A stretch of 64,000 nucleotides of DNA from Closterium sp. Naga37s-1 (taxonomy: Eukaryota > Streptophyta > Zygnematophyceae > Desmidiales > Closteriaceae), in NCBI GenBank assembly GCA_947471745.1, contig CANJKZ010000922.1, positions 1,110,501-1,174,500 on the forward strand, read 5' to 3'. The position numbers and the translations under genes are program-made. Positions 11,001-20,900 of the stretch are shown here, one piece after another. Positions within the stretch are counted from its first letter, which is position 1. Each line of letters opens with the position of its first letter. Below the pieces are notes generated by a model that had not been told where the DNA came from, did not search any database, and saw only the letters and a program-made list of their open reading frames with translations.

Positions 11001-14000
11001 GCGTGCCGCCTCCGTGATTGTGCGATTCGCTCGCTCGGCGATGCCGTTCATCGCAGGGGAGTATGGCATGGTGCGGGAGTGCCGAATACCATTCTTCTTC
11101 AGCCACAACCCAAACTCCTTGCTCAGGAACTCTCCCCCTCGATCGGTGCGGATTGACTTGACTAGACGGTCTTGTTGCCGCTCCACCATCGGGAACCAAT
11201 CCGTCTTCAACGTTTCAGCCACGTCGCTCTTCTTGGCCAGCACGTACACCCAAGTCATGCGGGTGTAGACGTCGACAATGGTGAGAAAATACTCAGCTCC
11301 AGCAGCTCCAAGCTTCAGGGGGCCCACCACGTCCATCACCACCTCATCAAGCGGTGCCTTTGCCGTTGCCTCCGAACTAGGGAACGGAAACCGGGTGAAC
11401 TTGGCTTGAATGCACGTCGGGCAGCCAAGCACCTCATCGGGCTCCCCCTTCACACGTATGCCAGCAACCATCTCATTCTTCACTAGCTGCTGCAAGATGG
11501 GCAGGGCCACATGCCCCATGCGCCGATGCAAGGTGAGCCAATCACACTCCCCCGTAGCCGAAGTTGGATTGGCGAATGCCGCGCTCGCAATAGCGCCCCA
11601 CATACTCTCTCCGTAGTCCTCCTCCGCTGCTGCCTCTGGGTTCTCCTCACCCTTTTGCTGCTCCTTGGTTGCTGCACCACTCTCCTTAGGTTCACTGAAC
11701 TTGCTGGTCCCTCCAGGTTTGCTCTTCTTGAGCTCATTCTCCTTAGCGCGACCGTTCGCGCCATCGTCGCTACCGACCGCTCCATCCTTGGTGCTGATGC
11801 TTGCTGCCACTTGCCTCTCCTTAGGCATAGGGACCACTGGGATCTGCCACATCTCGTTGTAGACATCCCTGTCCTCATGAAGGTCCCAAAGAATTCGATC
11901 GCCAAGCCTTGCGGTGTAGGTCTTGGCTCCCTTCGAGTTCGTGTCCATGCCGGCCTTTGCCAACCGCCGCACGGAAATCAGGTTTGCAGCAAGGCTGGGC
12001 ACCCAAAGCACGTTCTTGAGGCCCACCATCTTCCCATCAGCACCCTTGAACATGGCCTTGCCCATGCCTTTCACCTCTGCTCGCTGCCCCAAAGCCGATG
12101 TGACATGCTTCACCGGTGACGGCTCGAGTTCGGTGAGCAAGTCCGGGCGAGGTGTCATGCTATAGGTAGCGCCACTATCAATCACCCAATAGTCCAGGGG
12201 GTGTAGGGTCACCTTCCCCACAGCTGCTGGCTCCTCAAAGCCTTCATCCTTCTCTGGACCAGCCGGTACTTGCGTCGACACGAAGTAGAATAGACCCGGG
12301 TATCGATCGTCGCTCGGGTCCTTGTCGTTGTCTCCGCTCTTCATGTTTGCAGCTCCGCCACCGCGACCGCCATGGCCTCCACGGCCTCGTCCTCTCCCTC
12401 CTCCTGCTCCTCTACCCTCTTGGCCTTGAGCAGGGGTCCAACCATCAGTGAGTTTGTAGCAGTCGCGCCACATGTGTCCGCTCTTGTGGCAATAGTGACA
12501 CTCGCCGTCGAATCGGCCGCGACCGCGTCCGTAGCTCTTGTCGTCGCTGCCGTAACCGCCACTCCTGCGGCCTCCGCCGAAGTTGCTGCCACCAAACCTT
12601 CCTCCCCCTCGTCCTCTGCCTCTTCCTCGACCATATCCACGGCCGATGCTCGCTGCCCCAGCGCCATCCGCACTCGCCAACTCACGGCGGCGGAAATCCT
12701 CTTGAAGGATAGCTCGCTTCACGTCTTCAAGCGAGAGGCGGGGCAAGTCGCGATTAAGGTTGATGATGAGCGAGAACCATGACTCTGGGAGTAAGGCCAG
12801 CAACTTGGTCTTCTTTTGGAGCTCACTGTAGTTCAAATCAGCTCCCTCAAGCCGCGTCAACAAGTCGAAGAATTTCTGCACCCCTTCTTCAACCGCTTCG
12901 TCTTCTTCAATTCGAAGTGCCGCCATTTGCCGTTCCAACACCACCGCTACCGCCGCTGTTGCAGGAGCATGTACACCCTTGAGAGCAGCCCATGCCTTTG
13001 GTCCTTTCTCTGGTTCACGCTGGAATGGCTTGACGTGACGGATCTGACTGCTCCCCAACGCTTGCCCAAGTAAGAGATAGCCTTGTGCGCTCTTCCGCAC
13101 CCACGGGCTCTTCTCCGGGTCGTTCTCGGGGCGCTTCTCCGTTCCTTCCATCACCTCCAGCAGGTCATAGTGGTCAAAGATGTTCTCCATCTTGAAGGAC
13201 CATTCAGCAAAGTTGTCACCGTTGAACTTGTCAAGCCCAAACACCCTAGGCTCATCCCTAGGTGGGCCAAGACTTGGTTGCATGGGCGCCATGGCTGAAT
13301 CACGGGGTTGGCCTTGAGCTTGAGCTTCTCCACTGCCACCAGCACCTCTGCCACCCCTTTCCTCAGGTCCAGACATTGTCGAAACTGCTCCAAGGGGCTC
13401 TGATACCACTTGTTATAGTCACAATAGGCTTGAATGTGCCTAAAACGAAAGATAGAGAGCACAGACGGATTTCTGCACAGCGGCTTCAAACGTTGATAGC
13501 GTTCTGCTCACAGCTGCAAATGACTTGATTCAAATTGGATCTGGAGCGTCTTCACGTCGTCTACAATTAGCAATTTAGATTGCACGATTTGATAAAGAAT
13601 TGAAGACACAGCGTTGGTTTGAACGAACGGTACTATGGCAGCCACTATAGTCTTAGAACACAAGATAGGAAGAGTTACGAGTTGGGAATGACTCCCAGCT
13701 CCTACAAACCCCAAGAGCCGAGGTACAGTGATGTGGAACAGTGCCACACTGTCCCCAACCACGAAGTGTCTCGAAACTACCCTTCACTAGGGCCTACACC
13801 AAGTGAAATGTTACACTACACAAAGTAATGTAACTATCTTCAATATCTTGAGGTGTACCCTTTTGGCAAGCTTCGAAATCACTTGAAGCTTGACACCAAG
13901 GCTCGGGCTCTTCATCACAAACTCATCCTTGAGTTCTTGATGGGTCTGCTGCACACACCTGCGACACGCCGAACGTTCGACACAGGACAAAATAGAAACC

Positions 14001-17000
14001 GCGCACGACAAAATAGAAACCGCGCGCGAGACACAAACGACCGCGTAACACGCGTCTAGCGATAACTCGCTATTGACTCGACACACACACTCGACATCAT
14101 GACTCAACATTCACACACAATTATAAGCATGAAATATATATTATCCCATGCCCTCATACCATTCCATACACACACACATTCACGCACACGGACAACAAGC
14201 CGAGTGCAAACTGTAGGGTTGCACCAACACCTCCTCCATCCCTCCTCCATCCCTCCTTCATCCCTCCTCCATCCCTCCTCTATCCCTCCTCCATCCCTCC
14301 TCCATCCCTCCTCCATCCCGCCTCCAGATACCTGTGTCATCAAGGGCTGTAATGCTGTAGTCACGGATTGCGTGAAGGACGCTGCAGGCGCCGCCTCCTG
14401 TGTCTGCAAGACGGGTTACCAGAACATATCGGGCACGTGCATGGGTACGTTCGTCTACTCTAGTGGCCTGGTTTCAGACTGATGGCAGGACGTGCATTGG
14501 TACAAGACAGGCTACGAGAACATATCGAGCACGTGCATGCCACATTCGTCCACTGCCCTGGTTTTGCGCTGCTGCAGCCCGATGCGGGCATGCACTGGCA
14601 CGTGCTGTGCTATTAGAGTATGCCGAATCCTCCTATACATTGACCTGCAATAATTCCGACCACTGCCCTGAACCATATATTTCACTAACGAGGAAGGAAG
14701 TGCCATGGGGCAAAAGAGCGGCTTTGTTCAGCCAAGGATGAACCGGTTCGTTCTGACCGACCAGGGGCGGATCAGATCACGAATCCGCTTCTGCCAGTCT
14801 GTTTTGACAGGACCGGAGTGCAGGGCACACTCTGATTCTGCGAGTCCAAACGTGCTAGTTCAATTCTGTGGGAGCTTAGTACTCTCTTGGTGTTTTGCAG
14901 GTTGCTGCTGGCAGTGCTCCTGCTGCTGCTTTCAATGACGCACCTCATACTGCATGCATGCATGCATTCATGCATGCACCATGTCTCACTCCGTGTGGTC
15001 CCTTCTCCCTCACCACCACAGGGCCTGCCTCGTGCGGGGTGTGCCCTGCAGAGGCCACCTGCACAGTGCTGCCATACAGCAAAGCACCCTACTGCACCCT
15101 ACTGCACCAGACTGCATCGTATCTTACTCTGCATCGTATCTTACTCTGCATCGTATCTTACTCTGCATCGTATCTTACTCTGCATCGTATGCTCTTCTCT
15201 CTCTCACAACCACAGGGCCTGCCTCGTGTGGGGTCTGCCCTGCAGGAGCCAGCTGCACTGTTGTGCCGTACACCAAAGCCGCTTACTGCGCCTGCCCTCT
15301 GGGCTATGGCATGACTGCTGCTGGCTGCGTGCTCGGTATGTCCGCAGGTTAGGAGCTAGCTACCACCATGTTACCACTGGTTTCCTTCTTTGAGGCACCT
15401 CAAAGCCCCCGACTGCCTCTGCCCTCCTGGCTATGGCATTGCCACTGCTGGTTGCATGCTAGGTGGGTATACCCTTGCTGCTCGCACATTATATGTTACC
15501 CATCCAATGGCATCTGATTTAGAGGCCCCGCAAAGCCCCTTACTGCCTCGTCCTTCCCGGCTATGGCATGACCGCTGCTGGGTGCGTGCTAGGTGAATAT
15601 GCCCTTGCTTCCCGCGTTCTAGGTGTAACCACTTCACAGGTATCTGTTTTCTAAGGCCCCTCAAAGCTACCGCATGACCGTCACTGGGTGCGTCCTATGT
15701 GGGTATGCCCTAGCTGCCTAGCTTCCCGAATCCTCGGTTTACCTCTCCACTGGTCCGGCCACTGGTCTGGCCACCTATAAGTCACTGGTTGCGTCTTAGA
15801 AACCTTCCTCTTGCTGGCATGGTATGACGCGGGAAGGCACCGCCTTCCATCTTTCCCTGCCTGCCTCGTACCCCTGGTTGTCATTTCCTTCCCTGTCCCT
15901 GCCCGGACCTTCAATTAAGCTTCCCCCTTCAACACTCTTCCAAGCATTGGCATGGCGTCCCAACAACCTATACCAGTGTCACCTGCAAAGGTGCCTGAAC
16001 AACGGTGCCGGTGGCTTTTGATTTGACTCAAAACTCGCCTGTCTTCTTCCCATGCCCTGCCAGGCGCCACCCCCACCGTCTCTTCCTCCAGATTCACCTT
16101 CTACATGCTCCCAACCGTTGGCAAATAGCTCATAGGGCGAGTTACAGCTTTACAATGGACATCCGTGACGTTCCACCTCCCTTTTTTCCCTTCCTCTTCT
16201 TTTTCCCCTTCCAGGCGCCACCCCCACCGTCTCCTCAACCAGCTTCTCCTTCTACATGCTCCCGAGCTTCGGCATAACCCCCACCGCCTACACCATGCGC
16301 CTCGCCTACAACGGCTGCACCAACCTCACAGCATCAACCGCTGCAGACATCAAGTCCTACTGCGACGTGGAGCGGGCAGCTGGGGGCGTGGGAGATTGCA
16401 CTGAGGTCCGCCAGTACTACCAGCCGGGGTGCATTGGAGCATACAGCTTATTTCCTGTCACGCAAGGGACCGGCGTCAGCACTTCAAGTACTTCGTGAGT
16501 AGTTTTGACCAACCATCGTTTCATTTGTGACCTCTCTCCCTCTCTCTCTTGCTCTCCCTCTCGCTCTCCCTCTATGAAGCCTGTTTCCTTTCACGCTCAG
16601 GACCGGCATCAGCACTGGGAGTATTCCTTGAGTTTCTAAACCTAATTACCTACCTAGTGCATGGCACCTCTCTACCTTACCTCCCTTTCCCTCTAGCTTT
16701 ATCTCTCCCTTCTCCCTTTCCCTCTAGCCTTACCCCTCCCTTCTCCAAGCTTAACCTCTCCCTTTACCTCCTCCCTTCCGTCTCCCTCTTCCTCTCCTCT
16801 TTCTCTTGCATGCACTCCTTTTCCCCATAACCCGTCTTGCTGAGCGTGACTCTCGTCTCTGCATTTCTACAAGTAACAACAACAACCCCTTTGTATTCTT
16901 TAACCTGCACTGGTATCGGTGCCTGGTTTGACACCCGTCCCTGGCACTCTGCATGCGTACGAGTGAAACATTTCACCTACCTGTGTGTTAGCTTTCCCAT

Positions 17001-17872
17001 GGAACAGCATCTATCCCGTGTATCCTGTATGCTCTTTTAGCTGCATTGGAATCAGTGCCTGGTTTAACACCCCTCTCTCCATGTTTACTTGTTTACACCT
17101 GCATGTGTGTTTGCTTTCCCATGCAAACAGCAACTATCCCGGGTATCCTTTTCGCTCCTTCGCCTGCTCTATCACTGGTGAGCGCTTTTGTGTTGGTGAG
17201 TGCTGCTGTGTTGGTGAGTGACGCTGCTTGTGCGTTTCCATTGTTTCCTTCCCTCCCCCGTCTCGACCTCACGCTTCAGCTGTAAATTCACACACATAAT
17301 GATTCATTTCTCTTTTGTGAAGTCACTTTTAATTCGCACTTCCTTTTGCAGGAGCTGCAGTTCTCAGCTGTTTCAAATTTCGCCTCCCACAATTCGCTTC
17401 CTTCATAGTGCAGAATTCATGCATAGATTGCAAAACGTGCAACCTTCCAACCAATCACTCCAACTCCCTATGCTCGCCAGCGAAGACTGCATATTCATCC
17501 AGCTGGTTTCTGAGAATTCTTAAAAACCAAATTGCATATCCATTCATACCTCAGCTCCCTTCCATTGAAAGTCGCTCACAAACTCCCTATGCTCACCTCA
17601 CATCACTCACAGAGAAATGCGCGCCCAGCACCTGCGGTGGGAACGGCTCGTGCGTTCAGGACAGTGCAGGGGTGGCCTTCTGTGTTTGCAATGCTGGCTT
17701 TCTTCTGCAGCCTGACGCCAGGACGTGCGCTGGTATGTGCGCTGGTATGTGCGCTGGTATGTGTGCTGGCATGTGTGCTGGTATGCGTGCTGGTATGTGC
17801 GCTGGTATGTGTCCTGGTATGTGCTACTGTTGTGAGGTGGTCCCAGTCGTTGTGCTGGTTGACTGACGTGCA

Positions 17873-17905
<33 letters not shown>

Positions 17906-20900
17906 ATCAATCAACTGGCATTTGGGTCACAGACCAGGGAGGTCTACTTAGTTGCTCGCTTTCTGAGAATTCGCAAAAACACCCTGCAACATCATGAAAA
18001 AATTATGCATTCAATTCAACTGGCATTTGAATCACAAGCCAGGGAGGTCTACATAGCTGCTCGCTTTCTTCTGCAGCCCAAGGCCAGGACCTGTGCCAGT
18101 ATGCCTGCTTCTGCTGTGAGAATCCGCATGAGGATGGAGAACTGAGTAAACCAGGGAACCAGGGAACCAGGGAACCAGGGAGGCATACATTGTTGTGGAA
18201 AAGAGGAGAGGTTGGTTGTGGAAAAGCGGAGGGGTCCTGGCTGGGAGGCCCTCACCATCTCTGAATCTTGCTCCCTTCTTTCCTACCATTCATTCTCTTG
18301 CCCTGTTCTTCTATTCGCACCATTCCCCTCCCCCATGGTCTCCTCCCTCAGAGGCATGTGGGTCCAAGATCTGCGATCCCACGACTGACTGTGTGATTGA
18401 CGCTGCAGGCGGTGCATCGTGTGTGTGCAAGGCGGGCTATCAGAGCATCTCCGGCGCTTGTGTTGGTACGTGCTAGTGCTGTCACCCCCTGAATAAGCCA
18501 CTCATACTAATAACCTTTATGATTTCAGCCTGTCTAATAATAGGACCTCTGTGCTGCTCTCTGTGCTGCTCTCGGTGCTCCCGTGTGTGCCTCCCTCCGT
18601 GACTCATTGTTTCCATCTCATGCAAATGGCATCATGCCATGCTGTGCTGTTCCGTTCTGTGCTGTGCTGTGCTGCAATGAGCTGTGCGGCGTGGCGTATC
18701 GTGGAGTGCCATGCCGTGCCGTGCCGTGCCGTGCTGTGCTGTGCTGCACTGAGCTGTATCATGCTGTTCTGCGTTGTCCCCTGCTGCACCATGCTGTTGT
18801 CCTCTCCCACCCTCTTCCCCACCCCATCTCCCCAAGCCACCCACATGGTTGCTTTGTCGTTCCTTATCAAGATGTGTCGTGATGAGAAAATTTCTCCTTC
18901 TTCCTCATCCCCTCCCACTTCCCCATCCCTCCAGGCCCCGCCACATGTGGGAGCTGCCCTGCAGGGGCCACGTGCACTGTTGCTTTCGGCTTCGTTCCAT
19001 ATTGCATCTGCCCTCCCGGCTATGGCATGACCAGCACTGGCTGCATCAACGGTAAGCCCAATGCTACTTGCACCTCATCTCACTCTTTCCCCTCCCACCT
19101 CTTTACCTCAGAGGTTCTTCCATACTGCATCTGCCCTCGTGGCTATGCCATGACCAGCATTGGCTGCATCAGCGGAAAGCCCCGAGGCTGTTAGCATTCT
19201 AGGTATGGCAAAATGTTTGCTTGCAGCGTACGTAAGACCGAAGCTGCTCACAAACAACCCCACGTCATAGTTTTCCCTTCCAACCCTTCCTGCCACCTCT
19301 TGAATCCCCTTATGTTGTGTTTCCTTCAACTAGCAACAACCCCTGTCCTCTGCTTTTGCTATCGTCCCCCTCGCCTCTATCCCTTTTTCTACCAGCAACT
19401 CCATTTGCACTGCACCTCCCTCTCCTTTCATCTCCCCCATCTCCCCCATCTTCTATGACGTGCCCTTTTCCCCATTGCCCCCCCACCTTACCTCTTCTTC
19501 CTTATGATCCCCCCCACGCTCTGTGACCCCTTACCATGCTATGCTGTTTGCTCTGCGTGCCCTTGCCTCATCCTTTCCCCACCCTATTCGTGCCTCGTTT
19601 CATATCCCTCGAATCCCCTATCTACTCATGCCATTCTGCTCATGCCATACACCATGGCGGCGGCCCATGCCATGCTGCACTGCTCGCCCTTGCCCTTGCA
19701 GGCGCCACCCCCACCGTCTCCTCCACCAGCATCACCTTCTACGATCAGCCCATCTACACCATCACGCCCACCACCTTCACCATGCGCCTTGAATTCAACG
19801 CCTGCACCACCCTCCCTGCCTCGGCTGCCTCTAAAGTCTGGTCCACTTGGCGGCTAGACGGGGCTCCTGGAGGGTTGGGGGAGTGTGTGAGTTTGAATCA
19901 GTACGAGCAGGAGGGGTGCGTTGGAACGTACACATCGTCTCCCAGCGCTTCAGACGGAACCAGCATGACTGGCTTGGGTTTCACGTGAGTCTCGGGGTGG
20001 TGAGGAGTTTTTGATTTGGGGGAGTTTGTGAGTTTGAATCAGTATGAGCAGGAGGGGTGCGCTGGAACGTACACATCGTCTCCCAGCGCTTCAGACGGAA
20101 CCAGGATGACTGGCTTGGGTTTCACGTGAGTCTCGGGGTTGTGAGGAGTTTTTGAGGAGTTGGGGGAGTTTGTGAGTTTGAATCAGTATGAGCAGGAGGG
20201 GTGCGCTGGAACGTAGACATCGTCTCCCAGCGCTTTGGACGGAACCAGCATGACCGGCTTGGGCTTCACGTGAGTCTGAAATCGCAACGAGTTTGCGAGT
20301 TTACATGCATGCGTAATGGCGCGCGCGCGCGCACACCCACACACACACATACACACACACACACATGCGAGTTTTGAGGCACCTCAAAAGTAAACACACG
20401 CACGCACGCACGCACGCACGCAAATACGTGCGTAACACGCACACCTGCACACCCAAGACACACCTGCACGCCCTCTCGTGATACGAGACACTGAAATTCA
20501 CGCTGCTTCTTACCTTCAGCTGATTGCTCCCTCTAGTTCCTGTTCCCCCAGTCCACCCCTTTTTCCCTTGCATACCATCTCCCTCCAGTCTTCTGGTTAG
20601 TCACACACACTGGCACATAACCCATGGCCTTGCATCTTACTCACTCCAGTTTCTCTGCTGGCCATCCCCTCCCGCCCTCCTCATTTGCATACCACATCCC
20701 ACTAGTTTTCTGGGTTGTGTGCAAACAGGCACATAACCATGACCCAGCTAATTGCTTTGCTCCCTCCAGTTTCTCCGCTTCCATCCCCCTCTCCCCCCCG
20801 TGTGCTATGCATTCCCCACCCCGTTTTGCTCGTTCCTCTTCTCCCACCCCTTCCATCCCCTGCATGCGTACATGCAACAGCAAGTATCCCGAGTATCCGT

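Larger units (their letters stand above)
7747..14229 (-). mobile_element. Copia element A (family 1), complete, 6483 bp
   Basis: A full LTR retrotransposon with 819-bp LTRs at 7747-8565 and 13411-14229, TG...CA ends, a primer-binding site, a purine tract and one intact polyprotein frame on the - strand. A 5-bp target duplication, CCTCC, flanks it (7742-7746 and 14230-14234). It sits in an intron of the EGF gene, antisense to it. By eye the LTRs differ at about six positions, which indicates a fairly recent insertion. B and D are close relatives. Confidence 0.97.
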
